A stretch of DNA of 64,000 nt from UBA4744 sp963717135 (GCA_963717135.1 CAVQVN010000009.1:620001-684000); one strand, 5' to 3'. Positions 34,252-43,725 are shown, counted from the stretch's first letter. Notes: generated by a model not told the origin, from the sequence alone. Translations and numbers: made by a program.

Positions 34252-35385
34252 TCAGAATCCGGGGATCTGTTTTGGGAAGTAGTCCTCCATGTCACCCTCT
34301 CGTTCGATGTCGAGCGTCGCGCAATGCAGAGCCCCTCCAAACATCGAAACGTCGATGAAGTCGACCGGAACGACGTCGAAGCCCAGCCCGTCCAGCTGGT
34401 CCATGAAGGCCACCTCGTTCGACTCCACGCAGACCGTGTTGGGATCGAGCGAGAGCACGTTGTAGCCGAGCGACTCGTGACACATCGAGTAGGGCGGCTG
34501 CTTGGCCCCCGACACCGGAGCGCCTTCGATGATCTCCCAGTCGTTCATTCGGAGCAACTCGTGGAACTCGGGTATCAACGAGGGGTATTTCGGGTTGACG
34601 ACTATCTGGCCGGGGCGCAGGGGCACGATGGTCACATCGATGTGCCATGGCTGAACCGTCCCACCGAACCCGAGAACGTGGACTCGGTAGCCGCGCGACT
34701 CAAAGTGGCGTTTGAACCAGTCGATACCGGCACGATTGCTCGGCGCCGAATGCTGGATGAAGATGTCCTTGCCGAACCGCATGGCGTCCGCCGTGTCGAA
34801 CAGTGGTTCCTTCTCGGTTAGGTGGAACTCAAAGCGCTCCATGCGTCGGGTTAGCTCCGCCTCGGTCCACTTGTTGAAGAAGTCTTCCCAGTAGCCGGGA
34901 ACGTACGACTCGTCCGACAGCCGGGGCTTGGGTGCCGCCTCCCACAAGAAGTTCGGATCCTCCTTGAAGTACTGCTCCAGCAGCGGTTTGTAGGCCAGGA
35001 ACTCGAACCAACGAGCTCGCTGAGACATGGTCGCCTCGAGGATCTCGTGGCCGTAGGCCATGAGAATGTCGCGGGGGGGCATGGTCCCAAACATGTGGCT
35101 GCACTCCCAATCGGGCGTGCGGACGTATTGGCGGTCGTCCATCGAAGTCGGCCGGTCTACCCTGATCCCCCGGTTGGCGAGCATCGCGGCGAAACTCTCC
35201 ATTTGCTCCGTCGCCTTCTCCACGTACGTGTCGGGAATAGGCGTCCACTCTCCCGGCTTGAGCCCGAGTTCGGGAAGATCGAGAACCATCCCCGCTTCGG
35301 GTGCCCCCACCATCCGGCTGTCGATTCGACCAACAATGACATGCTTGAGAGGGTCCCACTCATTCCACGAGTTGACCTTCGTCAT
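34252..35385 (-). CDS. Arginine:glycine amidinotransferase-family enzyme (first copy)
   Basis: A 377-residue enzyme of the AGAT/StrB1 family, which moves an amidino group from a donor such as arginine to an amine. The catalytic Asp (GKDIFIQ, about 207), His (WHIDVT, 248) and Cys (GGALHCAT, 355) all align with AGAT. APKPRLSDESY and DWECSHMFGTMPPRDI are also typical. The acceptor cannot be read. It heads the operon leading to aguAB, with operator copy 3 lying 38 bp upstream. About half its residues look shared with the copy at 41216, including the C-terminal MEDYFPKQIPG. Confidence 0.85.
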   Translation of the reverse strand: MTKVNSWNEWDPLKHVIVGRIDSRMVGAPEAGMVLDLPELGLKPGEWTPIPDTYVEKATEQMESFAAMLANRGIRVDRPTSMDDRQYVRTPDWECSHMFGTMPPRDILMAYGHEILEATMSQRARWFEFLAYKPLLEQYFKEDPNFLWEAAPKPRLSDESYVPGYWEDFFNKWTEAELTRRMERFEFHLTEKEPLFDTADAMRFGKDIFIQHSAPSNRAGIDWFKRHFESRGYRVHVLGFGGTVQPWHIDVTIVPLRPGQIVVNPKYPSLIPEFHELLRMNDWEIIEGAPVSGAKQPPYSMCHESLGYNVLSLDPNTVCVESNEVAFMDQLDGLGFDVVPVDFIDVSMFGGALHCATLDIEREGDMEDYFPKQIPGF

Positions 35386-35422
35386 CGGTCACCTTCCGGC
35401 AGAGGAGCGATTACCGGACTAG

Positions 35423-35438
35423 CCTATCAAATGATAGA
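35423..35438. promoter_or_regulatory. Operator copy 3, CCTATC-N4-GATAGA
   Basis: Core with one mismatch in the last base, around AAAT. It lies between the divergent AGAT-type gene (38 bp) and the tetR gene (114 bp), the classical place for TetR control of itself and its targets. Confidence 0.7.
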
Positions 35439-35551
35439 TAGACTGTCGAAGAGGAACCCGAAATGCCCTTCATGAGCCCGACCGTGGGGCTTTGGCAAAG
35501 ATATGCCGAGTTTCGGCAGGAGCCATCCGACCGGTCAGATTTGGAGTGTCC

Positions 35552-36205
35552 ATGACGAAGGCAACCGCCGGCGATGAGCCCGGGACTCGTGAACGCATCC
35601 TGGTCGAAGCTTCGCGCCTCCTGTCGCTCAACGGATACCGTGCCACAACGACCCGAGAAATCGCAGCCGCCGTGGGCATCAGTCAGCCGTCACTGTTCTT
35701 CCACTTCCCGACCAAGCGAGCGATCGTTGAGGAGTTGTATCGGTCCGATCTCATCCCGGCCTTGCGAGGCTTCGAGAACGTCGTAGCGAGCCAAGGCACA
35801 CCGGGCGCCAAACTATTCGCGATGATCGCCGGTGAAGTGGATCGGGCCATGGGTTCCCCCTTCGACATGCGTGCCTATATCAGCTTTGAGGCTCTCAATG
35901 ACCCCGAGTTGGAGGAATTCCGCGATCTCCTACAGCAGTTCGATGACCTGACCGGCGAGTTGATTCGCGCCGGCCAGAAGTCCGGTCAGTTCATCAAGGG
36001 AGACGCGTGGTTGGCCCAACAGATGGTGAGCGGGTTCCTGGCCCGATCGAACCTGTTCCTCACTACAGATGAGAGTCGTCGACCGTTCCACCCGGAAGAA
36101 TCGGCCTCGATGATCTTGCGAGCTCTTCTCGCGGATCCAGAAACGCTGACCACTGTGAGAGCGGAGGCGGTCCATCTGATCACGGCCTACAACGCCGGCT
36201 TGTAG
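35552..36205 (+). CDS. TetR-family transcriptional regulator
   Basis: A 217-residue regulator. An N-terminal HTH (about 12-58: ERILVEASRLLSLNGY, TTREIAAAVGIS, LFFHFPTKRAIVEELY) precedes a helical ligand-binding domain of about 150 residues. The ATG at 35552 has GGAG 7 nt upstream. It is the only local regulator in the island, and one of five identical-type palindromes lies in its own promoter region; probably a repressor released by a guanidino/amine metabolite. Confidence 0.88.
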   Translation: MTKATAGDEPGTRERILVEASRLLSLNGYRATTTREIAAAVGISQPSLFFHFPTKRAIVEELYRSDLIPALRGFENVVASQGTPGAKLFAMIAGEVDRAMGSPFDMRAYISFEALNDPELEEFRDLLQQFDDLTGELIRAGQKSGQFIKGDAWLAQQMVSGFLARSNLFLTTDESRRPFHPEESASMILRALLADPETLTTVRAEAVHLITAYNAGL

Positions 36206-36283
36206 CCTGGTTGCGGGTAGCGCGACCTATCAAGAACAGCTAGCCAAGCGCACATAGACAGAATCGAGAGAACTGGAGTGCTC

Positions 36284-37714
36284 ATGTCCGACGAACTCAG
36301 TCACCTCAGTGCGACTGAAGCACTCGCTTTGTTCCGCAGCCGGGAGCTTGCGCCGCTAGAACTCCTCGAAGCGGTGATGGCCCGTGCCCACGCTACCGAG
36401 CCGCTCGTCAATGCCTTCATGGATACCTACTTCGATGAGGCTCGCCAACAGGCAGAAGCAGCGGGTGAGGCGTACGCAACGGGAACGGCCAGGCCTTTGG
36501 AAGGTCTGCCGATCGCCGCCAAGGACGAACCCCGGGTCGACGGGAGACGGTGGACTCAGGGTTCCCTGCTCTTCGAGAACGAGATTGCCTCTGGGACCGA
36601 CCCGATCACCGAGCGGGTTCTCGATGCCGGCGGCATCATCCACGCCCACACGACGACTCCGGAATTCTCAATGGCAATCGTTACGTGGACCTATCTCCAC
36701 GGAATCACCAGGTCCCCCTGGAACCCGGCCATGACGTCGGGCGGTTCATCCGGAGGATCGGGGGCCAGCCTGGCATCCGGGTCGTCACTGCTGGCGACCG
36801 GGAGTGATATCGGCGGATCGATCAGAATCCCCGCCTCCATGAATGGAGTGGTCGGGTTCAAGCCACCCTGGGGTCGGGTCCCCGAATTCTGGCCGTGGAA
36901 CCGTGAGCCGTACGCCGCTTCCGGGCCAATGGGGCGGACGGTAAAAGACGTCATCTTGTTTGAGAACGCCCTCTCCGGACCGCTGCCCGGCGACATGTTC
37001 TCATCGCCGCCACTCGACGTGCCGACCGATTTGCCCCCCGTCGGCGGAATGCGAATCGCTCTGAGCGCCGATCTTGGCTACTTCAACCCGGACGGTGAAA
37101 TCGTCAACGCTCTGGAGTCGACCGCCGCCCAACTGCGCGAACTCGGGGCGGTGGTTGATCCGGTTGACTTGGCATGGACCGATCAAGCCGAGGACACGGC
37201 ATTGACGCACCTCTCGTTCCAATCCCGCCCAATCCTGCGCGGGTCGGTTCCCGACGAGTCAGATGACCGGTTGACTCCCTACATCAGGGAATTCCTCCAG
37301 CGGCCTCCCGTGTCCGTAGAGGAGTGGATGGAGAGCTGGCGCTACGCCGATGAGATGTACGAAGAACTGCAAAGCAAAGTGTTCCTGGCCGGCTACGACG
37401 CGTTGATCTGCCCGACACTGGTTACCACCTCCATCCCCGCCGATCTCGGTCATCCGGACTCAGGTTCGACGAGCGATCTCGGCGAGCAACTGAAGCTCGT
37501 CATGACGTACCCGTTCAACATCCTTGGGCGGCTTCCGGTAGTCAACGTTCCCATCGGACTCGCTCCGAGCACCGGGGTTCCGATCGGGATGCAGATCGTC
37601 GGTCCGGTCGATGCCGATGCCATTCCCTTCCGGGTGGCTCTGGGACTCGAGGCAGAGTCCGGCAATCTCTTCGAGCATCATCGGCCGAGCCTGGGTCAAC
37701 CGATCAGGAACTGA
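36284..37714 (+). CDS. Amidase-signature-family amidase
   Basis: A 476-residue amidase. The Lys of the Ser-cisSer-Lys triad is in PIAAKDEPRV (about 79), the cis-Ser in TSGGSSGGSGAS and the nucleophile Ser in TGSDIGGSIRIPAS. It is not GatA, which is encoded elsewhere in the window. It hydrolyses an amide or carbamoyl bond of unknown substrate. It follows tetR by 78 nt in the same direction; its last 11 bases overlap the end of the convergent ureohydrolase gene. A lone CCTATC half-site lies at 36226. Confidence 0.87.
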   Translation: MSDELSHLSATEALALFRSRELAPLELLEAVMARAHATEPLVNAFMDTYFDEARQQAEAAGEAYATGTARPLEGLPIAAKDEPRVDGRRWTQGSLLFENEIASGTDPITERVLDAGGIIHAHTTTPEFSMAIVTWTYLHGITRSPWNPAMTSGGSSGGSGASLASGSSLLATGSDIGGSIRIPASMNGVVGFKPPWGRVPEFWPWNREPYAASGPMGRTVKDVILFENALSGPLPGDMFSSPPLDVPTDLPPVGGMRIALSADLGYFNPDGEIVNALESTAAQLRELGAVVDPVDLAWTDQAEDTALTHLSFQSRPILRGSVPDESDDRLTPYIREFLQRPPVSVEEWMESWRYADEMYEELQSKVFLAGYDALICPTLVTTSIPADLGHPDSGSTSDLGEQLKLVMTYPFNILGRLPVVNVPIGLAPSTGVPIGMQIVGPVDADAIPFRVALGLEAESGNLFEHHRPSLGQPIRN

Positions 37715-38687
37715 TTCCCGCGGCCCGTTCGGCGATCCCGTTGAGGATCTCGAGGACTATCCGGTTGGCGAGAAACGAAGTGATCGCCCCCGGCCCGTCG
37801 TAGGGAGGAGATACCTCGACGATGTCGGCGCCCACGATGTTCAACTCTCGAGCCATCCTCCGGACCGAATCGAGAATCTGCCGGCTGGTGAGACCGCCCG
37901 GTTCGGGGGTGCCCGTGCCGGGTGCCATTCCTGGATCCACGACGTCGATGTCGATCGACAGGAACACGCCGGTCGCTCCCTCGCCGGCGTAGGCGACCGC
38001 CTCGTCGACAACCGGCTTCAGCCCTCGATCTTCGATCTCGGTCATCAGGTAGCCACGCATGCCCTGGTCGCGCATCCAGGCCACGGTGTCGGGACCCGGC
38101 CAATAGCCCCGCAGCCCGATCTGCACGAACCGGTGTCCGGGCACCGCCCCCGATTCGATCAGCCTGCGCATCGGTGTTCCATGCCCGTAGAGCGATCCGT
38201 ACCCGGTCATTTCGCCGGTATCCGGGTGGGCATCGAAATGAACGAGCGCCACTTCACCAAATCCAAACACTCGGGCAACTCCGGTGGCATTCGCATAGGT
38301 GATCGTGTGATCACCGCCGAGCACGATCGGGATCGAACCCGCCGCGGCCACACGCTCAACGGCGGAGGTGATGCGTTCCAGATCTCCTTCGATGTCCCCG
38401 GGATGCATCTCAACGTCGCCGATGTCGACTACCCCCTCTAGGGCATTGAGCCCGGTCGGGAGATGAGGCCGGTAGCCGTCGGCAGCGATGTAGTCGCTCT
38501 CACGGATGGCTTTCGGCCCGAACCGAGCACCCGGCCGATAGGAGGTGCCCCAGTCAAACGGCGCCCCCATGATGACAACCCGGGCTCCCTGGAAGTCCTC
38601 GAGGGTGGCAGCCGGAACCCCGGCGAAAGAACTCGCAGCCGCAAAGGCGTGCAGGCGGCCCGACTCGAATGGCATTCCAGCATTCAT
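37704..38687 (-). CDS. Agmatinase-family ureohydrolase
   Basis: A 327-residue Mn-dependent ureohydrolase. The metal motifs are GGDHTIT (about 130), HFDAHPDTG and SIDIDVVDPGMAPGTGTPEPGG (about 240, split). It releases urea from agmatine, guanidinobutyrate or another guanidino acid. Since agmatine is already handled by AguA/AguB, a guanidino acid is the likelier substrate, which would make it a guanidinobutyrase-like enzyme. Third gene of the transaminase-ald operon. Confidence 0.88.
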   Translation of the reverse strand: MNAGMPFESGRLHAFAAASSFAGVPAATLEDFQGARVVIMGAPFDWGTSYRPGARFGPKAIRESDYIAADGYRPHLPTGLNALEGVVDIGDVEMHPGDIEGDLERITSAVERVAAAGSIPIVLGGDHTITYANATGVARVFGFGEVALVHFDAHPDTGEMTGYGSLYGHGTPMRRLIESGAVPGHRFVQIGLRGYWPGPDTVAWMRDQGMRGYLMTEIEDRGLKPVVDEAVAYAGEGATGVFLSIDIDVVDPGMAPGTGTPEPGGLTSRQILDSVRRMARELNIVGADIVEVSPPYDGPGAITSFLANRIVLEILNGIAERAAGISS

Positions 38688-38749
38688 CGACTTCTCCGCG
38701 GCATCTCCTGTGGCTCAGTCCCGCGTGAATCGAGCGCGAGCCACGATCT

Positions 38750-39871
38750 TCAGCAAGTCGCCAGAGCTTCCAGGGGCTCGACGTATTGATAGCCGAGTGC
38801 TCGAGCAACGTGCTCTTCGGTGACCTTGCCCTTGCAGACGTTGAGCCCTCCCAGCAAATGCTCATCGTCGAGCATCGCCTGCTTGGCTCCCTTGTCGGCC
38901 AGCGCCAGCGTAAACGGCAAGGTGGCGTTGTTGAGGGCATACGTTGACGTGCGCGGCACTGCTCCCGGCATGTTGGCAACGCAGTAGTGCACGATGTCGT
39001 CGACCACGTAGGTGGGATCTTCATGCGTGGTCGGGCGGGATGTTTCGAAGCAGCCGCCCTGATCGATGGCCACGTCGACCACGACTGAACCGGGTCGCAT
39101 ACGTTTGATCATGTCGGCGGTGACCAACCGGGGCGCCCGGTCACCCTTGACGAGGACGGCTCCCACCACCAGATCGGCATCGAGCACCCACTCTTCCAGT
39201 GCCGAGGCGGTCGAGTAGACGGTCTGCAGAGCGGTGCCAAAGCGACGGGCGAGCCGATCGAGGACGGCGATGTTGTTGTCGAGGACTATGACTTCGGCTC
39301 CCAACCCGGCCGCCATCTGGATGGCATGCTCACCAACTACCCCACCGCCGATCACCACGACATTGGCGGCCTTGACTCCCGGCACTCCACCCAGCAGCAA
39401 CCCGGATCCCCCGCTGGGGGCTTCCAGGCAATGCGCCCCGGCCTGGATCGACATACGACCGGCCACTTGCGACATCGGGGCCAACAGGGGCAAACCGCCC
39501 TCACGGTCGGTGACGGTCTCATAGGCGATACAGGTGGATCCACTCTCGACGAGTTCCCTCGTCTGATCGGGGTCGGGAGCAAGATGAAGATAGGTGAAGA
39601 GCACCTGATCTTCACCGAGCTGGGCCCGTTCCACAGCCTGCGGTTCCTTGACCTTGACTACCATCTCGGCCTGGTCCCAGACTTCTGCCGACGATGGAGC
39701 GATCCGGGCTCCGGCGGCGACGTATGCTTCGTCGGCCGCGCCGATCCCGATACCTGCACCTGATTCGACCAGCACCTGGTGCCCGTGGGCAACGAGCTCT
39801 CTGACACTGGCCGGCGTCAGACCGACGCGTCGTTCCGCTTTCTTAATCTCTTTCGGGGCACCAACCAGCAT
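38750..39871 (-). CDS. ald: Alanine dehydrogenase
   Basis: A 373-residue NAD-dependent enzyme: N-terminal VGAPKEIKKAERRVGLTP, the NAD-binding VVVIGGGVVGEHAIQMA, and NMPGAVPRTSTYALNNATLP near the C-terminus. It interconverts alanine with pyruvate, ammonia and NADH. Placed 25 nt after a class-III transaminase gene, it would regenerate pyruvate as amino acceptor, pulling the transamination forward. ATG 39871 has GGAGG. Confidence 0.93.
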   Translation of the reverse strand: MLVGAPKEIKKAERRVGLTPASVRELVAHGHQVLVESGAGIGIGAADEAYVAAGARIAPSSAEVWDQAEMVVKVKEPQAVERAQLGEDQVLFTYLHLAPDPDQTRELVESGSTCIAYETVTDREGGLPLLAPMSQVAGRMSIQAGAHCLEAPSGGSGLLLGGVPGVKAANVVVIGGGVVGEHAIQMAAGLGAEVIVLDNNIAVLDRLARRFGTALQTVYSTASALEEWVLDADLVVGAVLVKGDRAPRLVTADMIKRMRPGSVVVDVAIDQGGCFETSRPTTHEDPTYVVDDIVHYCVANMPGAVPRTSTYALNNATLPFTLALADKGAKQAMLDDEHLLGGLNVCKGKVTEEHVARALGYQYVEPLEALATC

Positions 39872-39896
39872 TTCGCTATACCTCCGTTGCGAGCCG

Positions 39897-41111
39897 TCAA
39901 GCGGCTGCCAATACGACGCGAATAGACAAGAGCAGCTTATCGATCTGCTCATCGGTGATGACCAGAGGCGGGCACATTGACATATGGGGCGGAATCGGTC
40001 GAATGATCACACCTTCTTTCAGAAGGGCATCGCGGGCGGCGAGCACGTTCACACCGTCGGGCAGCGTGATCGCCCACACGGCCCCCTCTCCCCGAACATC
40101 GACCACCAGGCCGTCGTCGCGCAATGCGAACAAGCCGGCCGACAACCGTCGGCCGATCTCGGTCGCCCGGGCCAGCAAGCCCTCGCGCTCCTGAATCTCG
40201 ATGCACTTGAGGGCGGCGATACACCCGAGCGGATGACCCGAATACGTGTAGCCCGTCCTCAGCACGAATCCCTCGTTCGCCTCCAGACCCTCCAGTACCG
40301 ACGGTCCCACGATGACTCCCGACAACGGCACGTAGCCGGAGGTAACTGCCTTGGCGAAGGTGATCATGTCCGGGGTGACTCCGTAGAACTGGCTGCCAAA
40401 CCATTCCCCGAGTCTCCCGAAACCGGTGATAACTTCGTCGAAAATGAGGAAGGCGCCGTACGTGTCGCACAGATCGCGGAGGTGTGACAGGTATCCCTCC
40501 GGCGGCGGCCACACTCCCCCCGCCCCCTGGACCGGCTCGGTGATGACCGCGGCGATTTCGTCGCCATGCTCGGCGAAGATCCTCTTCATCGCTTCGTCGT
40601 CATCGGCCACCACATTGATGATGCCCGGGACCAATGGACCGAAACCGTCGCGGTTCGGGGCGATACCTTGCACCGAGGTTCCACCGTAGTTGGTGCCGTG
40701 ATAGCCCCGCTCCCGGCTGACGATGACGTGCTTGTGGGGATTGCCTGCCTCACGGTGGGCAATCCGGGCCAGCTTCATCGCAGTGTCGACTGCCTCGGAT
40801 CCGGAGGAGCCAAAGAACACCCGGGCTCGCTCAAAGGGCGACAGCTCGGCGATCTTGGCGGCCAACTCCTCGCTGGGCGGGTTCGTGAACGGGTCAAACG
40901 TGTGGTACGCCCCCAGTTTCCCGGCCTGTTCGGCTATCGCTTGGGCGATTTCTTCTCTTCCGTAGCCGACGTTGGCATACCACAGAGAGCCCATACCGTC
41001 GATGTACTCGTTGCCCTGATCGTCGAAAATCAGGGCCCCCCGACCGCCGACGATCGAGATGAACTCGTCCTTGCGGGGCGGCGTGAATGGGTGCAAAAAC
41101 GAGCTGGGCAT
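39897..41111 (-). CDS. Class-III omega-aminotransferase (second copy)
   Basis: A 404-residue PLP enzyme. Blocks are FDDQGNEYIDGMGSLWY, VFFGSSGSEAVDTAMK, YHGTNYGGTSVQG, ITEPVQGAGGVWPPP, DEVITGFGRLGEWFGS and PLP Lys in TFAKAVTSGYVPLSG. It probably uses pyruvate or 2-oxoglutarate with an omega-amine such as GABA or putrescine. ATG 41111 has AGGAGG. A good -10 TATACT (41158-41153, minus strand) sits upstream, with operator copy 4 overlapping the expected transcription start. Confidence 0.9.
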   Translation of the reverse strand: MPSSFLHPFTPPRKDEFISIVGGRGALIFDDQGNEYIDGMGSLWYANVGYGREEIAQAIAEQAGKLGAYHTFDPFTNPPSEELAAKIAELSPFERARVFFGSSGSEAVDTAMKLARIAHREAGNPHKHVIVSRERGYHGTNYGGTSVQGIAPNRDGFGPLVPGIINVVADDDEAMKRIFAEHGDEIAAVITEPVQGAGGVWPPPEGYLSHLRDLCDTYGAFLIFDEVITGFGRLGEWFGSQFYGVTPDMITFAKAVTSGYVPLSGVIVGPSVLEGLEANEGFVLRTGYTYSGHPLGCIAALKCIEIQEREGLLARATEIGRRLSAGLFALRDDGLVVDVRGEGAVWAITLPDGVNVLAARDALLKEGVIIRPIPPHMSMCPPLVITDEQIDKLLLSIRVVLAAA

Positions 41112-41135
41112 GGCCACTGCCTCCTGGTTGTTTTC

Positions 41136-41151
41136 CCTATCGGGTGATAGG
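41136..41151. promoter_or_regulatory. Operator copy 4, CCTATC-N4-GATAGG
   Basis: Perfect core around GGGT, between the divergent transaminase (25 bp) and second AGAT-type gene (65 bp). On the minus strand it lies just downstream of a TATACT -10 box, so a bound repressor would cover the transcription start. Confidence 0.75.
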
Positions 41152-41215
41152 TAGTATATCGCCCACGACCGCGCCGGACAACGCGGAATCCCCTGGACAA
41201 GAGTGAGGAGACGCT

Positions 41216-42349
41216 GTGCCAAAGATCGTCAACTCGTGGAACGAATGGAGCCGTCTCAAGCGAGTCATTGTCGGGAGAGCCGACGGGACGATGGTGCAGG
41301 CGCCCGAGCCTGCCACGGTGCGCGATTGGCCTCAGTGGGGATTCCCCAAGGGGACCTACGGTCGGTTGCCGCAGGACATGGAAGACTCAGCCAACGAGCA
41401 ACTGGACAATTTTGCGGCACTCCTGGAATCTCACGGGGTGGTCGTCGATCGGCCCGAACCGCTTGATTTCTCCCAGAAGGTCTCCACCCCCGACTGGAAG
41501 CAGGATTCGATGTTCGGAGTCATGCCGCCGCGTGACCTGCTACTCACGGTCGGCAATGAGATCCTCGAAGCGACGATGTCGCAGCGTTCTCGATGGTTCG
41601 AGTACCTGGCCTACCGACCTCTTCTCCAGAGCTACTTCGAGCAAGATCCGGAGTTCCGATGGGAAGCCGCCCCCAAGCCTCGCCTGACCGACGCCTCCTA
41701 TGTCGACGGCATGGATTTCTGGGAGTACGCCGAGTCCTTCAGCGACGAGGAACAGATCGAACGGTTCACCAAGAAGAAGCAGTGGAACCTAACGGAACAC
41801 GAGCCGCTGTTCGACGCCGCCGACGTTGGGCGATTCGGGAGAGATCTCTTCGTGCAGCGATCCACCGCTACCAACGGCGCCGGGATCGATTGGCTGCGGC
41901 GCCACTACCCGGAGCACCGAATCCACGAGGTCCTCTTCTACGAAGCCCATCCGATGCACATCGACGCCACATTCATCCCGCTGCGGCCGGGCCTGGCTTT
42001 GAGCAACCGGCAACGCGTTCCGATGACCGACGAAATGGTCAAGCTGTTCGAGATGAACGACTGGGAGATAGTGCCGTGTGCGGAGCCGGCCCTCTCGGAG
42101 AAGCCGCCACTCTGCTTCTGCAGCGTGTGGCTTTCGATGAACACCCTGTTGCTCGACGAAAACACCATATTCGTGGAGGAATCCGAAAAGGCCCAGCAGC
42201 AGCAGTTCTACGAACTCGGTTTCGAGGTGATCCCCGTCCCCTTCTGGGCGGTCGGACCTTTCGGTGGAGGCTTGCATTGCGCCACCGCCGACGTCTATCG
42301 CGAGGGGAAGATGGAGGATTACTTCCCGAAGCAGATTCCCGGTTATTGA
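41216..42349 (+). CDS. Arginine:glycine amidinotransferase-family enzyme (second copy)
   Basis: A 377-residue AGAT-family protein with all catalytic residues: Asp210 (GRDLFVQ), His248 (MHIDATF) and Cys355 (GGGLHCAT). The GNEILEATMSQRSRWFEY, APKPRLTDASY and WLSMNTLLLDE stretches match vertebrate AGAT closely. GTG start with GAGGAG. First gene of a three-gene operon with the COG2403-type GTPase and AOR. It could move an amidino group between arginine and an amine, or run in reverse to strip it from a guanidino acid. Confidence 0.87.
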   Translation: MPKIVNSWNEWSRLKRVIVGRADGTMVQAPEPATVRDWPQWGFPKGTYGRLPQDMEDSANEQLDNFAALLESHGVVVDRPEPLDFSQKVSTPDWKQDSMFGVMPPRDLLLTVGNEILEATMSQRSRWFEYLAYRPLLQSYFEQDPEFRWEAAPKPRLTDASYVDGMDFWEYAESFSDEEQIERFTKKKQWNLTEHEPLFDAADVGRFGRDLFVQRSTATNGAGIDWLRRHYPEHRIHEVLFYEAHPMHIDATFIPLRPGLALSNRQRVPMTDEMVKLFEMNDWEIVPCAEPALSEKPPLCFCSVWLSMNTLLLDENTIFVEESEKAQQQQFYELGFEVIPVPFWAVGPFGGGLHCATADVYREGKMEDYFPKQIPGY

Positions 42350-42390
42350 GAGCCATCAGTTGTCAGTCGTCAGTTATCAGGAGGGTCACC

Positions 42391-43725
42391 ATGAGTAGAC
42401 GCAAGGTAATCATCATCGGAGCCGCCGGCCGCGACTTCCACAATTTCAACACTCGCTATCGCGACGACGAGTCGGTCGAAGTCGTGGCTTTCACCGCCGA
42501 GCAGATCCCGGGAATCGAGGGCCGCACGTACCCCGCCGAGCTGGCCGGACCGCTCTATCCGGGCGGCATCCGGATCTACGCCGAAGAGGAGCTACCCCGC
42601 CTCATCGATGAGCTGGACGTGGATGAGTGTGCGTTCTCCTACAGCGACGTCTCCTACCAGCACGTGATGGGGGTCTCGGCCATCGTTCAAGCCGCCGGAG
42701 CGTCCTTCACGCTGCTCGGACCCGGCGATACTCAGATCAAGAGCATCAAACCGGTGATCTCGGTATGCGCCATCCGGACCGGCTCGGGCAAGTCCCAGAC
42801 CTCGCGCAAAGTCGTCGAGACGCTGATGGCCAAGGGCCTCAAGGTGGTCGCCATCCGCCATCCCATGCCCTACGGAGATCTCTCTGCCCAGAAGGTTCAA
42901 CGCTTCGCCGAGCTGGCCGACCTCGAGAAGCATGATTGCACCATCGAGGAGATGGAGGAGTACGAGCCGCACATCGTGCGCGGCAACGTCATCTACGCGG
43001 GTGTGGACTACGAAGCCATCATCCGGGCTGCCGAGACCGACCCGGATGGCTGCGATGTCATAGTGTGGGACGGCGGAAACAACGACTTCTCGTTTTACCA
43101 AGCCGACCTGGCCATCACCGTCGTCGATCCGCACCGACCCGGCCATGAGCTTCGCTACTACCCCGGTGAGGTCAACCTCCGCACCGCCGATGTCGTCGTG
43201 ATCAACAAGATCGATTCGGCCGATCTGGCCGGAATCGAAACCGTGCGCCGCAACATCGCCAAGGTCAACCCAACCGCCAGGGTGATCGATGCTGCGTCAA
43301 CGCTGCGACTCGAAGACCCCTCGGTGGTAGCCGGCCGGCGGGTGCTGGCGATCGAAGACGGGCCGACTCTGACTCACGGAGAGATGAAGATCGGCGCCGC
43401 GGTGGTGGCCGCCACCAAGTACGGAGCGACCGAATTCGTTGATCCCCGCCCGTTCCTGGTCGGGAAGCTGAAGGAGACCTTCGAGATCTACCCCAACATC
43501 GGAACGATCCTGCCGGCCATGGGCTACGGCGAAGAGCAGCTTCGTGACCTCGAAGCAACCATCAACGCCGCCGATTGTGACGCCGTCGTGATCGGCACTC
43601 CGATCGATCTTGCCCGGATTGTGCACATCGAAAAGCCCCACACGCGCGTGTTCTACGATCTGCAGGAAATTGGCGAGCCGACTCTGACCGGTGTGCTCGA
43701 GGACTTCGTCGCCAAACTGGGATAA
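42391..43725 (+). CDS. COG2403-type GTPase (annotated elsewhere as cyclic 2,3-diphosphoglycerate synthetase-like)
   Basis: A 444-residue protein. The N-terminal Rossmann-like VIIIGAAGRDFHNFN is followed by P-loop RTGSGKSQTSR (about 131) and a NKID nucleotide-specificity motif (about 270). Family names refer to cyclic 2,3-diphosphoglycerate synthetase, but a role in that archaeal pathway is not expected here. Context, between an amidinotransferase and an aldehyde oxidoreductase, suggests an ATP- or GTP-using step on a carbamoyl/amidino product, or a metallochaperone-like role. The ATG at 42391 has GGAGGG. Confidence 0.75.
   Translation: MSRRKVIIIGAAGRDFHNFNTRYRDDESVEVVAFTAEQIPGIEGRTYPAELAGPLYPGGIRIYAEEELPRLIDELDVDECAFSYSDVSYQHVMGVSAIVQAAGASFTLLGPGDTQIKSIKPVISVCAIRTGSGKSQTSRKVVETLMAKGLKVVAIRHPMPYGDLSAQKVQRFAELADLEKHDCTIEEMEEYEPHIVRGNVIYAGVDYEAIIRAAETDPDGCDVIVWDGGNNDFSFYQADLAITVVDPHRPGHELRYYPGEVNLRTADVVVINKIDSADLAGIETVRRNIAKVNPTARVIDAASTLRLEDPSVVAGRRVLAIEDGPTLTHGEMKIGAAVVAATKYGATEFVDPRPFLVGKLKETFEIYPNIGTILPAMGYGEEQLRDLEATINAADCDAVVIGTPIDLARIVHIEKPHTRVFYDLQEIGEPTLTGVLEDFVAKLG

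Noticed and set aside
36226..36231. CCTATC half-site before the amidase gene as a sixth operator
   Set aside because: Only one arm is present; the second arm reads ACAGCT. The amidase can be read from the tetR promoter instead.
41101..41215. Guanidine riboswitch upstream of the second amidinotransferase
   Set aside because: I looked for ykkC-type or mini-ykkC hairpins with ACGR loops and saw none; the only clear structure is the palindromic operator.
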